A stretch of DNA of 64,000 bases from Slackia isoflavoniconvertens (GCF_003725955.1 NZ_QIBZ01000006.1:62001-126000); one strand, 5' to 3'; numbered from the stretch's first letter, positions 32,810 through 41,768 are shown. Program-made: numbers and translations. Notes: generated by a model not told the origin, from the letters alone.

Positions 32810-34579
32810 ATGGACAAGGAACTTCTTGCGGTAGCAGGCGGCAGCAAGCCAGCGGACGTCGTGATTTCGAACGGTCGCATTGTGAACGTGTATACGGGCG
32901 AAATCTATGATGGCGGCGTGGCTATAAGCGGTCAAACGATTGCCGCAGTAGGCGATGTGGACTACTGCGTCGGCGAGGGCACGAAAATCATCGATGCCGA
33001 GGGCGCCTTCATTACGCCGGGCTTCATCGATGGCCATATTCATCCCGAAAGCTCCGACTTGGCAATTCGGCCTTTCGCGGAAGCGGTGCTCAAACATGGC
33101 ACGACATCGATTATGACCGACCTCCACGAGGTGGGCGTGGTAAGCGGCCTTGAGGGCATCGAGGCCGTAATCGAAGAAAACCAGGCGACCGATTTGAACT
33201 TGTATTTCGTCGTGCCTTCCCATGTTCCTTTCTCACCCGCGCTTGAAACGAGCGGCGGCTCCTTCAATCCCTCGATTATTCGCGAAGCGCTCAAACGCCC
33301 CGACGCTGTGGGCATTTCTGAATGCGTTGGCCCTTACGTCTTGGCTGATTTGCCCGATCTTCTGGAATCGCTTGACGACGTTGCGGGCATGAAGGGCATG
33401 ACCGCCCAAGGCCATTTGGTTGACATGAAGGGTGCCGATTTGAACAAGTGCGCGGCTGCGGGCATCTCAACGTGCCACGAAGCGCTTTCCGCCGACGAAA
33501 TCATGGATCGCGCTCGCGTGGGAGTCCATGCGATGCTGCGCGAATCGTCGGCTGCGCGCACACTCGCGCAGCAGCTCGAATGTATCGTGGGCAAAGACAT
33601 CGACACTTCTATGATGAGCATCGTGACCGACGACTTGCACTGTTGCGATTTGAATGAGACGGGACACCTTGATCATCATTTGAAGCTCGCTCTTAGCTGT
33701 GGCCTGCCGTTCGTGAAGGCCATCCAAATGGTGACCATCAATGCGGCGCGCGCGTTCGAGCTGACCGATATCGGCGCGCTGGCGCCGGGCAAGCGCGCCG
33801 ACATCAATATCGTGTCGGGCGATACGGCAGACGATTTCGGCGTGGTGAGCGTATGGTCGCGTGGCAAGCAGATTGTCGACCATGGCAAAATGCTCGTGCA
33901 TTACGAAACCGCCCAGCATGACCCGTGCCTGTTGAACACGATGACACTTTTGAATCCCATCACGCCCGATAGCTTCAAGATCGCGGCTCCCGAAGGCGCC
34001 ACGCGTGTGAAGGCCACCTGTATGGACACGCTGCCGTGGATTCCCATCACCCAGCCGCGCGAGGTGGAGCTAGCCTGCGTCGACGGCTACGTGGCATGCG
34101 ATGTCGATCAGGACGTGCTCTATATCGCGCAGGTCGAGCGCTATGGCAAGAACGGTAACGTGGGCAAGGCGTTCATGGGCGGTTTCCATATGACGAGCGG
34201 CGCCATTGCTTCGTCGGTGGGGCACGACAACCACAACATCATTGTTATGGGCACGAACTTCGAGGACATGTCGATTGCCGTGAACCATCTTGTCGAAATT
34301 GGCGGCGGACAGTGCCTCGTCGACGGCGGCGAGATCATTCAATGCGTCGAATATCCCTTGTGCGGCTTGCTTTCCGACCTTTCGTGCGAGGAGCTTGCGG
34401 CGAAGAAGGGCGCGTTGAATGCGGCATGCGCCGAGCGCGGTTGCATCATTTCCATCCCGTTTATGTTCCTGTCGTTCATTTGCCTGGCGGCGTTGCCCGC
34501 GTGCGCCATTACCGACCACGGGTTCATCAACGTGCTGACGCTGCAAATCGAAGACCCCATCAAGGGCGTCGTGGAATAA
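32810..34579 (+). CDS. ade: Adenine deaminase
   Basis: Converts adenine to hypoxanthine in purine salvage or degradation; 589 residues, within the family's usual 550-600. Metal-binding motifs of the amidohydrolase fold are GFIDGHIHPESS, TDLHEVGVV, TAQGHLVDMKGADLNKCAAA and SIVTDDLHCCDL. The C-terminal adenine deaminase domain includes GFHMTSGAIASSVGHDNHNI. The ATG has GAAAGGA upstream. The guanine deaminase gene follows after 14 bases, so the pair handles both purine bases. Confidence 0.93.
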   Translation: MDKELLAVAGGSKPADVVISNGRIVNVYTGEIYDGGVAISGQTIAAVGDVDYCVGEGTKIIDAEGAFITPGFIDGHIHPESSDLAIRPFAEAVLKHGTTSIMTDLHEVGVVSGLEGIEAVIEENQATDLNLYFVVPSHVPFSPALETSGGSFNPSIIREALKRPDAVGISECVGPYVLADLPDLLESLDDVAGMKGMTAQGHLVDMKGADLNKCAAAGISTCHEALSADEIMDRARVGVHAMLRESSAARTLAQQLECIVGKDIDTSMMSIVTDDLHCCDLNETGHLDHHLKLALSCGLPFVKAIQMVTINAARAFELTDIGALAPGKRADINIVSGDTADDFGVVSVWSRGKQIVDHGKMLVHYETAQHDPCLLNTMTLLNPITPDSFKIAAPEGATRVKATCMDTLPWIPITQPREVELACVDGYVACDVDQDVLYIAQVERYGKNGNVGKAFMGGFHMTSGAIASSVGHDNHNIIVMGTNFEDMSIAVNHLVEIGGGQCLVDGGEIIQCVEYPLCGLLSDLSCEELAAKKGALNAACAERGCIISIPFMFLSFICLAALPACAITDHGFINVLTLQIEDPIKGVVE

Positions 34580-34593
34580 CGCGAGGGGGTTTC

Positions 34594-35976
34594 ATGTCGA
34601 AGGAAGTGAAAAGCGCGTACTACGGCTCGTTTTTCCATGCTCCCGTGTATGGCGAATTCGAGTATTTGGAAGACGCGCTTATCGAAGTTGACGGCGATGG
34701 CGTCATCGTGCGCGTTGTGACGGGCGACGACCCGTGCAAGTCTGACCTTCTTGAAGCGTATCGCAATCGCGGCATGCTCGTAGAGCTGGGGGAGGGGCGT
34801 TTTGGCCTGCCCGGCTTCGTGGATATCCATGTGCACGCGCCGCAATGGCCCCAGGCCGCGCTTGCGCTCGATGAGCCTTTATATTTGTGGCTCGAGCAGC
34901 GCACGTTCCCCTTGGAATCGAAGTTCTCTGATATGGAATTCGCGCGCCGCGTGTACGGCGACCTTGTGGATGCTTTGCTCGCGCGCGGCTCGACGACCAC
35001 GGTGTATTTGGGAAGCGCGCATTTGGAATCAAGCATCGAGCTTGCGGCGATTTGCGCCGAAAAGGGCCAGCGCGCACTTGTCGGCAAAACGGTCATGGAC
35101 GACCCCGCCGCGAACCCTGAATATTATCGCGACGCCTCGCCTGCGCAGGCTGTGGGTGACACGGCGACGCTTATTAAGGAAGTCGAAGCCATTGGCCGCG
35201 CGAGCAAGCAGGGCATTTGGCCAGTTATCACGCCGCGCTTCATTCCAAGTTGCACCGATGAAGTGTTGCGCGGCCTTGGCGACCTTGCGGCTTCGACGGG
35301 CGCCTACGTGCAAACCCACTGCAACGAGGGCCAATGGGAGCACGATGTGGTGCTGGAGCGTTTTGGAAAAACCGACCCATATGCGCTTCGCGATTTCGGT
35401 TTGGTGAACGAGCGCACGATTATGGCGCATTGCCCTTACGTCACGGAGAAAGAGGGCGAGATGTTCGCCGAGCTGGGTGTGGCGATTGCCCATTGCCCTA
35501 TGGCGAATTCGTATTTCTCGAGCGCGGTGGCGCCGGTCCAACGCTTCCGTAAGCAGGGTATTCATGTGGGTCTTGGTACCGATATCTCGGGCGGCTATAG
35601 CCCGAGCATGTATGAGAATATTCGCCAGGCGGTACTCGTTTCGCGCCTTCTTGAAACGGGCGTGAATGCGATGCTGCCGCCTGATGAACGCGGTGGATTG
35701 GGCGAGGGCACGCGCGTGTCGATTGTTGAGTCGTTCTGGCTTGCCACGACGGGTGGCGCCGAGGCGCTCGGTTTGCCAACGGGCACGTTCGAGCCGGGTC
35801 GCGCGTTCGATATGCAGGTGGTCGATACCAAGCGGCCCGATTGCGATCTTACGGGCTTTGGCGTGTTCGACGCCCCCATTGACCGTTTGGCGCGCATCCT
35901 GTATTTGTCGACGCCCGATAACGTGCGCAAGGTCTATGCGCAGGGACGTCTCGTGTGTGACAAGGATGCTCGATAG
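34594..35976 (+). CDS. guaD: Guanine deaminase (amidohydrolase family)
   Basis: Converts guanine to xanthine; 460 residues. ATG 34594 follows GAGGGGG. The first metal motif is GFVDIHVHAPQWPQA, diagnostic of guanine deaminases, followed by LYLWLEQRTFPLESKF. Other ligands are in YVQTHCNEGQWEH, IMAHCPYVTEKE and HVGLGTDISGGYSPSM. The C-terminal LGLPTGTFEPGRAFDMQVVD fits the family. It is the second gene of a purine-base deamination pair. Confidence 0.92.
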   Translation: MSKEVKSAYYGSFFHAPVYGEFEYLEDALIEVDGDGVIVRVVTGDDPCKSDLLEAYRNRGMLVELGEGRFGLPGFVDIHVHAPQWPQAALALDEPLYLWLEQRTFPLESKFSDMEFARRVYGDLVDALLARGSTTTVYLGSAHLESSIELAAICAEKGQRALVGKTVMDDPAANPEYYRDASPAQAVGDTATLIKEVEAIGRASKQGIWPVITPRFIPSCTDEVLRGLGDLAASTGAYVQTHCNEGQWEHDVVLERFGKTDPYALRDFGLVNERTIMAHCPYVTEKEGEMFAELGVAIAHCPMANSYFSSAVAPVQRFRKQGIHVGLGTDISGGYSPSMYENIRQAVLVSRLLETGVNAMLPPDERGGLGEGTRVSIVESFWLATTGGAEALGLPTGTFEPGRAFDMQVVDTKRPDCDLTGFGVFDAPIDRLARILYLSTPDNVRKVYAQGRLVCDKDAR

Positions 35977-36347
35977 CACGAGGAGGGTGCGAGGTAGCGC
36001 GCATGGGCGCTCGAGTGCGCGACATTGATGCGTGGTGGCGAGGTGGCACGGCACGAGTGTCCGATTGCGCGGCAAAGATGCCGAGGGGTGCATAAGAATG
36101 CTCGATAACGCAGTGAGGATTGTCGGATAGCTGTGTTCGAACGCTCTGATGCGAGGTAAGCTCAGGAAGCCCAGAAAGTCTAAAGGCGCAGGAGGTTCAG
36201 GAGCTACTGAACCTCCTGCAGAAGGACTAGGCGGCCCAGGAGGCACGGGGGACATGTGGCAGTCTCCCGTGCCTCTCTGTTCCGGGATGATTGTTCGATG
36301 CGCTGAACGCTTTGGCTCTAGCGCATCGTCGGTTTCATAATGCTTAT
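35977..36347. other. 371-bp gene-free stretch with two strong hairpins between converging genes
   Basis: No coding frame is convincing. At 36188-36219 GCAGGAGGTTCAG and CTGAACCTCCTGC form a perfect 13-bp stem with a 6-base loop. At 36240-36275 GAGGCACGGG and CCCGTGCCTC form a perfect 10-bp stem with a 16-base loop. Neither has a T-run on the plus strand. They probably end or stabilise transcripts of guaD and the facing minus-strand gene. The first half is a G-rich stretch with an imperfect copy of the 3' end of guaD (35962-35986 versus 36094-36118, sharing ATGCTCGATA). Confidence 0.6.
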
Positions 36348-37004
36348 TTACAGCACGAAGCACACGATGGCCGCGGCGATGGCGCCTGCGACAAAGCCTG
36401 CCACGGCACCCGCGATAACGGCCTGTTTGGTTGCGGGGCTTTCGAAAAGCGCTGCGACCTCGCTGCCAGATGCTTCATCGGCCGAAGCTTCGGTTGGATC
36501 GCCAGCTTCTTCGAACGCTTCGTTGTCACTTTCGCCTTCGCCATACGCTTCGGACGTTTCGGTTTCGAAATGCGGCTGCGGCTCGGCATGTTCGTCGTGT
36601 TTCGAGAAAACGTCGCGTTCGTGATCGCTTTGCGCATCTTCCGCCGCAACGTCGATTGGTTCGTCGAATGCCGCAGATTCATCGAAAGAGGCGGCTTCGC
36701 CGAACAAAGCGGATTTGTCGTCTCGATTTCTAGCGAAGCTGGGATTGGTGAGCGAACGGCCGGCCGGCGTGATGTCCTCGAAGAAGAACTCGCCGCCTTC
36801 TTGCACGCCTTCGATAAAGCCCAAATCGGCGAGCGCGGCATACGCTGCCACGACTGATTCGTCGAACGCTCCTTCTTGACCGGTGGGGCACAGTCTCATA
36901 AAGGCTGTGAGCATAACATCTTCGCCGTTGTCGGCGGCTTCTGCGAGCGTAAGCAGTTCTTCGTATTCAACGTCGCTCAGTTGTACGCCGCTGTGCATTT
37001 TCAT
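36348..37004 (-). CDS. Acidic tail-anchored hypothetical protein
   Basis: A 218-residue protein of unknown function. ATG at 37004 is preceded by AGAGGTT; an ATG two codons later is an alternative. Residues 1-85 look like a compact folded domain (SDVEYEELLTLAEAADNGED, then YAALADLGFIEGVQEGGEFF), possibly winged-helix-like. Residues about 90-185 are highly acidic, low-complexity and probably disordered. A single C-terminal hydrophobic helix (AVIAGAVAGFVAGAIAAAIV) would anchor it in the membrane with the N-terminal part in the cytoplasm. No neighbour suggests a role, and I do not recognise a family. Confidence 0.65.
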   Translation of the reverse strand: MKMHSGVQLSDVEYEELLTLAEAADNGEDVMLTAFMRLCPTGQEGAFDESVVAAYAALADLGFIEGVQEGGEFFFEDITPAGRSLTNPSFARNRDDKSALFGEAASFDESAAFDEPIDVAAEDAQSDHERDVFSKHDEHAEPQPHFETETSEAYGEGESDNEAFEEAGDPTEASADEASGSEVAALFESPATKQAVIAGAVAGFVAGAIAAAIVCFVL

Positions 37005-37488
37005 GGGTGAACCTCTTCTTCTGGAAACAGCGTCTGATTCTAACACCTCGGCAGCAAGGGAAAGCGTGCTTTCGAAAAAGGCACAAATGTTCGATTAATC
37101 GAGTATGTGCAATGGGTGCGTCCAATTATGAGGCGATGAAGCTCTCCCAATTACCAAGTAAATAAGTGAGCCCATTTCATAGGCGCATCCACATCCAAGC
37201 TGGCAATTGCACGCGTAGGCAAAAGGGAACTAGCCTCCTAGATTCGTGCCAGTGACAACTCCGTAACAAATCGGAAATCTTCATTTGATATAAAAGCTAC
37301 TTAACTTGGGACGGATGATATCGGTTTGTCCTAAGAATGCGTGCAAGGGCGATAGCGCGAAGCACTCTGCACGTGAAGAATGCCAGGAGGCATTCGCGGG
37401 CGTTTCGTTTGGGATGCGCGAGCGAATGTCAAAGGTCGCCACACTGCCTGGTGAAGGGACTTCGCGCTCGAGTCAAGGAGGTTTGGCC
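37005..37488 (+). promoter_or_regulatory. 484-bp gene-free region with a structured leader before the YkvI-like permease
   Basis: No convincing gene. A candidate -10 TATAAA is at 37289-37294. Downstream, the about 190-base leader holds CGTGCA (37340-37345) pairing with TGCACG (37368-37373) and a perfect hairpin GAATGCC-AGGA-GGCATTC (37378-37395), then more GC-rich complementary segments. A good Shine-Dalgarno AAGGAGG is at 37475-37481. The frame is open upstream of the start codon but has no plausible alternative start or protein character. A cis-regulatory RNA is possible but unproven. Confidence 0.45.
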
Positions 37489-38643
37489 ATGGCTGAAGAA
37501 GTCAAAGAGTCAACCAAAGAAAAGTCCAGCGTTGGACGCGTGCTGCAAATCGGCGGCGCCGTCGTTGGCACGCTTGTCGGTTCTGGCTTTGCATCGGGCC
37601 AGGAGGTCATGCAGTACTTTACGGCATACGGCATTCCGGGCGTGTGGGGCGCTGTGCTTACCATGGTGCTGTTCGCACTTATGTGCGCCGCCGTTACGTA
37701 TTACGGCTGGAAGTTCGCGAAATCGGAGCACTTCTCCGCATTCCGCCATTACTGCGGCAAGTATTTCGGCGCGTTCATGGATATTTTCTCGGTGCTGTTC
37801 TGCTTCCTTGTCGGCATTGTTATGACCTCTGGCTCGGGTGCGATGTTCGAGCAGTACTTCGGTATTCCTGCGGTTGCCGGTTCTACGGTTATGGCGCTTA
37901 TTGCCTTGGGTAGCGCATGGCTTGGCCTGGAAAAGCTGACCAAGGTTCTGGGCTCCACGGCTCCTATCTGCATCGTGTTCCTTGTTGGCGTGTCTCTTGT
38001 GACTGCCGCAATGAACTGGGGCAACCTCGCTAATGCCGACGCGATGGTCGCTGCTGCCGACGCTTCGGGCAATGTGCTGCGCGCTGTTGATTTCGCGGCT
38101 CCCCTGTGGATCGTCATTATCGTGACTGCCTTGAACTATGTTGCCCACAACATCGTCGCTGGCGTTCCATTCATTTCCAAGGTTGGCACGCAGGCCAAAA
38201 ACGGCAAGGAGGCCCTGTGGGGTGGCCTGCTCGGCGGCATTCTGCTGGGCCTGTGCGCGCTTGCGCTGAACTTCGGCATGCTTACCACCTACGATCAGGT
38301 TTACATGCTTGAGGTTCCTGGCCTTGAGTTCGCCAAGATGCTCAACCCTGTCATGGGTGCAATTTACGCGGCTATTCTCATCATCATGATTTACAACACC
38401 ATTGTCCCTATGATGATTTCGGTTGCGAACCTGTTTGTAAAAGACGAGAAGGATCCCGTGAAGTACCGCGCGATGCTCATTGCGCTTGCTGTGATCTTCC
38501 TCATTGGTGGCCAGTTCAAGTTCTCGGTGCTCATTAACATCATCTACCCATTCGTGGGTTATGTTGGCATCGTCTTCATGGTCGTGGTGTTTGTTCAGTT
38601 CCTTCGCTGGAAGTGCTTCGGCAAGAAGGAGCCCCAGGAATAA
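37489..38643 (+). CDS. YkvI-like membrane permease (APC superfamily)
   Basis: A 384-residue integral membrane protein with ten to eleven hydrophobic segments. ATG 37489 has AAGGAGG at 7 bases. The first segment, QIGGAVVGTLVGSGFASGQE, is the signature of the YkvI/COG3949 group, uncharacterised relatives of amino-acid transporters. Other segments include VIMTSGSGAMFEQYF-like glycine-rich turns and ALNYVAHNIVAGVPFISKVG. A small-solute, possibly amino-acid, transport role is inferred from the superfamily. It is monocistronic, with a good terminator, and its long leader suggests regulated expression. Confidence 0.82.
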   Translation: MAEEVKESTKEKSSVGRVLQIGGAVVGTLVGSGFASGQEVMQYFTAYGIPGVWGAVLTMVLFALMCAAVTYYGWKFAKSEHFSAFRHYCGKYFGAFMDIFSVLFCFLVGIVMTSGSGAMFEQYFGIPAVAGSTVMALIALGSAWLGLEKLTKVLGSTAPICIVFLVGVSLVTAAMNWGNLANADAMVAAADASGNVLRAVDFAAPLWIVIIVTALNYVAHNIVAGVPFISKVGTQAKNGKEALWGGLLGGILLGLCALALNFGMLTTYDQVYMLEVPGLEFAKMLNPVMGAIYAAILIIMIYNTIVPMMISVANLFVKDEKDPVKYRAMLIALAVIFLIGGQFKFSVLINIIYPFVGYVGIVFMVVVFVQFLRWKCFGKKEPQE

Positions 38644-38667
38644 GGCTCGTTTCAGAGCATGAAATCA

Positions 38668-38695
38668 GGCGCTGGCTTCGGCCGGCGCCTTTTTT
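38668..38695 (+). terminator. Terminator of the YkvI-like permease
   Basis: GGCGCTGGC and GCCGGCGCC pair around a stable TTCG loop and are followed by six T. Confidence 0.92.
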
Positions 38696-38728
38696 GGTTG
38701 TCTGGGGTTCGGGCGGGCGTGTCGGCAT

Positions 38729-38831
38729 GCCGGCGAGCGGACGCGGCTGTGGGTCGAAGAACGGCGCGGCGGCAGCCGGCGAGCGGACGCGGCTGTGGGT
38801 CGAAGAACGGCGCGGCGGCAGCCGGCGAGCG
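38729..38831. repeat. 46-bp direct tandem repeat, about 2.2 copies
   Basis: The unit starts GCCGGCGAGCGGACGCGGCT at 38729 and again at 38775, identical over 46 bases, with a third partial copy (GCCGGCGAGCG) at 38821. The period is not a multiple of three and no gene covers it. It lies between the permease terminator and the AEC carrier start. Confidence 0.9.
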
Positions 38832-38896
38832 CGCACGACCTCATCCGCTTTGTCTTGGAAACCGATTCATTCCTTTTGTATTGAGGAGGCGACGCC

Positions 38897-39826
38897 GTGG
38901 AAGGCGTTCTCATAAAGGTTGCGGCGTTTGTGGCGATAATCTTCGCTGGATACTTCGCTGGGCGATCGGGTTCGTTCGGAAAGCGCCCCGGCGAGGTTGT
39001 ATCGAAAATCGTGTTCATGTTCACGCTGCCGTGCTCGGTGGTGCATGCGTTCGGAAGTGCCCAGTTCACGCCGCAGCTTCTTGTGCTCGTGCCCGTTGGG
39101 CTTGCGTGCGCGTTCGTTCCGTACGTCGTAGCCGCGATTGTGAGCAGGCGCTGCGAGCGAGACGACCGAGTCTTCTACATGCTTAACATATGCGGTTTCA
39201 ACATTGGATGTTTTGCGCTGCCGTATGTTCAAGCGCTTTTTTCACCGGAAATGGCCGTCGCGGTATGCATGTTCGATGCGGGAAATGCCATGATGATGAC
39301 AGGTGGCGCCTATGCGTTGACCGGCCTTGTTGCGGGAACGGGCAAGGGGCCAATCGAACAACCCCTGAAATTCGTCATGAAACGGCTGTTTAGCTCATTG
39401 CCATTCGATGCGTACCTCATTTTGATCGTACTTGCAGTTTTCGATATCCAAATTCCGCAGCAGGTTGTCGCGTTTACCGAGCCCATTGCGAATGCGAATG
39501 CGTTTTGTGCCATGCTTATGCTCGGTCTTATGATTGGCTTTACGTCGGCGGGCGCGAAGCTTAAGAAGGTTGCAATTATTCTTGGGGCGCGTGCGCTGTT
39601 TTCAATCGCATTCTGCATGTTGACCTTCGCGTTCTTGCCGTTTGATTTCATGACAAAGCTGGTCGTGTGCATTCTTTTGTGGGCGCCGGCAAGTGCTATG
39701 GGGCCTACCTTCACGTTATGGTGCGGCGGCGACGAAAAGCTTGCCGGACTTTCAAACGGCATCACGATTGTGGAGGCTATCGTAGTCGCAACGGCAATCG
39801 TGCTCGCGACGGGCGTTGCGGCGTAG
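38897..39826 (+). CDS. AEC-family (auxin efflux carrier-like) transporter
   Basis: A 309-residue membrane protein with about ten hydrophobic segments. GTG 38897 follows GAGGAGGCG. The N-terminal half has AGYFAGRSGSFGKRPGEVVS and KIVFMFTLPCSVVHAFGSAQ, matching the AEC pattern of a kinked helix after a conserved Leu-Pro. The C-terminal half has WAPASAMGPTFTLWCGGDEK then LAGLSNGITIVEAIV. Bacterial members export or import organic acids such as malate and malonate; the substrate is not readable here. Confidence 0.85.
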   Translation: MEGVLIKVAAFVAIIFAGYFAGRSGSFGKRPGEVVSKIVFMFTLPCSVVHAFGSAQFTPQLLVLVPVGLACAFVPYVVAAIVSRRCERDDRVFYMLNICGFNIGCFALPYVQALFSPEMAVAVCMFDAGNAMMMTGGAYALTGLVAGTGKGPIEQPLKFVMKRLFSSLPFDAYLILIVLAVFDIQIPQQVVAFTEPIANANAFCAMLMLGLMIGFTSAGAKLKKVAIILGARALFSIAFCMLTFAFLPFDFMTKLVVCILLWAPASAMGPTFTLWCGGDEKLAGLSNGITIVEAIVVATAIVLATGVAA

Positions 39827-39881
39827 ACAGGGTAGAAGGCGAGGTATAGCTTGAATTGATGTTCGAAAAGATAAAAACCAA

Positions 39882-39947
39882 GAGGAGGCCTAATTCTCAT
39901 TCCTGAACGCCTGGAACGTTGTGAAGGAACGGGAATTAGACCTCCTC
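39882..39947. terminator. Long hairpin between converging AEC carrier and suf operon
   Basis: Arms 39882-39904 and 39925-39947 pair over 23 positions with 2 mismatches and 1 G-U, loop of 20 bases. The stem carries GAGGAGG and CCTCCTC. No T-run follows on either side, so it is probably a bidirectional transcript end or 3' stabiliser for the two converging units. Confidence 0.6.
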
Positions 39948-39977
39948 GGTAGGTCGAACGAACTTCGAAAAAAGCAG

Positions 39978-40433
39978 CTATTCGGTGGTCGCAGGAGCTG
40001 CGTCGGCATTTTCGCGCAGCATGCCGTCGAGGGTGCGCCAAGCGAGTTCGGCGCACTTCACGCGTGCAGGCATGTGGGAAATGTCTTGCAGCTGGGCAGC
40101 TTCATCGAGGTCGATTTTGTCTTGCTCGGTGAGTTCCTTGCCCTTAATCATGTCAATGAACAATTGCGAGAGACGCAGTGCCTCTTCGACGGTCTCGCCG
40201 GTAATCACGTCGGCCATCATGTCGGCAGAAGCCTGGCTCACAGCGCAACCGTGACCGGTGAAGGCCGCTTCCTCAATCACTCCGTCCTCGACGCGCAACG
40301 ACAGCGTGAGTTCGTCGCCGCAGCTCGGGTTGATGCCTTCGTGCGTATGCGTGGCGCCATCCATCTCGTATTTGTAATCGGGGTGTGCGTTGTGGTCCAT
40401 CAACGCCGTGGTGTAAATTCCGCTATTCGCCAT
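39978..40433 (-). CDS. sufU: SufU-type Fe-S assembly protein (IscU-like, zinc-dependent sulfur acceptor)
   Basis: A 151-residue IscU/NifU-N family protein that accepts sulfur from SufS. The three conserved cysteines are in NPSCGDEL, GHGCAVSQAS and PARVKCAELAW, and an insertion between the second and third cysteines, with LSQLFIDMIKGKELTEQDKI, is the SufU type. It replaces SufE in Gram-positive SUF systems. It is the last gene of the operon and its start overlaps the sufS end by 11 bases. Confidence 0.93.
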   Translation of the reverse strand: MANSGIYTTALMDHNAHPDYKYEMDGATHTHEGINPSCGDELTLSLRVEDGVIEEAAFTGHGCAVSQASADMMADVITGETVEEALRLSQLFIDMIKGKELTEQDKIDLDEAAQLQDISHMPARVKCAELAWRTLDGMLRENADAAPATTE

Positions 40434-41751
40434 GGAACATGCTCCAAACTCGATTCAGGCCAGCCACCAGCTTGTCGACGTCGCCCTTGTCGTTGTAGAA
40501 GGCGAGCGACGCGCGGCAGCAGGCGAGGTTTTCAACGCCAAGCCAGGTGAGAAGCGGCTGGGCGCAATGATGGCCAGCGCGAATGGCGACCTGGTCCATG
40601 TCGAGGATACTCGCCACGTCGTGCGGGTGAATGCCGTTCACATTAAAGCTCACGACGCCATGATGCATGTTTGCATCGGGGTGGCCGATGATAGTGACGA
40701 AATCGAGCTTGCCGAGCTCTTCCATGCAATAGGCTACAAGGGCTTTCTCGCGGGCTTCGATAACATCGATGCCCACCGATTCGACGTAGGCGACGGCTGC
40801 GGCGGTGGCGTAGATGCCTGCCGCGTCTTGCGTGCCCGCCTCGAACTTCTCGGGGACAGGCGCCCAGGTGGCGTCTTGCTCGGTCACGTTGTCGATCATT
40901 TCGCCGCCGGTAAGGAAGGGCGGCATGGCGTTGAGCAGTTCGTCTTTGCCCCACAGCACGCCCATGCCGAAGGGGCCAAAGAGCTTGTGCGCCGAGAACG
41001 CCAGGAAGTCGCAGCCGATTTCGGTTACGTCGACCTTCACGTGCGGCACCGACTGGGCGCCGTCGACCACGAAGTAGCCGCCCTGCTCATGCACGCGGCG
41101 ACCGAGTTCCTTGACGGGGTTTTCGATACCCAAAACATTGGACACGTGCACGCACGAGAGAATCTTCGTCTTCGGGCCGATTTTCGCATCCATTTCTTCG
41201 GGCGTGATAATGCCGTTCTCGTCGGGGTAGAGGTACACGAGCTTCGCGCCCGCCGCGCGACAGGCTTGCTGCCACGGGATGAGGTTCGAGTGGTGCTCCA
41301 TGATGGTGATGCACACTTCATCGCCCGGCTCGAGAACCGTCGGAGCGAACGCTTTGGCGACGATGTTGAGCGCCTCGCTCGCGTTGCGGCACATTACGAC
41401 ATCTTGGGCCTTGGGAGCGCCGATGAACCTCGCAACGCGGTTGCGTGCCACATCGATTGCCTCGGTTGCTTCGACGGATAGGCGGTAAAGGCCGCGCAGT
41501 GCGTTCGCGTTCATTTCCTCGTAGAAGCGGCGCTGAGCGTCGAGCACGGTTTTCGGGCGCTGCGCGGTTGCGGCGCTGTCGAGGAACGCGAGGTCGGGAT
41601 GGTTGGCGAGCAGCGGGAAGTCGCGCTTGTAGGGGTTTTCGGCGATGTTGGCCGCGCACACGATATCGGGAGCGGTGGCCGAAGTCGCCGCGGCATGGGC
41701 GGCATCGGCGATGGCGCAGGCGCTCGCGGCGGTGTTGGTGGTTTCAGTCAT
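40423..41751 (-). CDS. sufS: Cysteine desulfurase SufS
   Basis: A group II cysteine desulfurase of 442 residues that mobilises sulfur for cluster assembly. The PLP Lys is in FSAHKLFGPFGMGVL, and the active-site Cys is in IRAGHHCAQPLLTW. Other markers are EHHSNLIPWQQACRAAGAKL and VDGAQSVPHVKVDV. An N-terminal Ala-rich extension of about 40 residues (CAIADAAHAAATSATAPDIV) precedes the usual start of the fold and looks disordered; a shorter start cannot be excluded. It lies 17 bases after sufD. Confidence 0.94.
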   Translation of the reverse strand: MTETTNTAASACAIADAAHAAATSATAPDIVCAANIAENPYKRDFPLLANHPDLAFLDSAATAQRPKTVLDAQRRFYEEMNANALRGLYRLSVEATEAIDVARNRVARFIGAPKAQDVVMCRNASEALNIVAKAFAPTVLEPGDEVCITIMEHHSNLIPWQQACRAAGAKLVYLYPDENGIITPEEMDAKIGPKTKILSCVHVSNVLGIENPVKELGRRVHEQGGYFVVDGAQSVPHVKVDVTEIGCDFLAFSAHKLFGPFGMGVLWGKDELLNAMPPFLTGGEMIDNVTEQDATWAPVPEKFEAGTQDAAGIYATAAAVAYVESVGIDVIEAREKALVAYCMEELGKLDFVTIIGHPDANMHHGVVSFNVNGIHPHDVASILDMDQVAIRAGHHCAQPLLTWLGVENLACCRASLAFYNDKGDVDKLVAGLNRVWSMFHGE

Positions 41752-41768
41752 AAGCGTGAGCCTCGAAT

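Noticed and set aside
36149-36340. 63-codon ORF over the hairpins after guaD
   Set aside because: Its Gly/Pro-rich sequence is a by-product of the palindromic DNA; no start signal or family.
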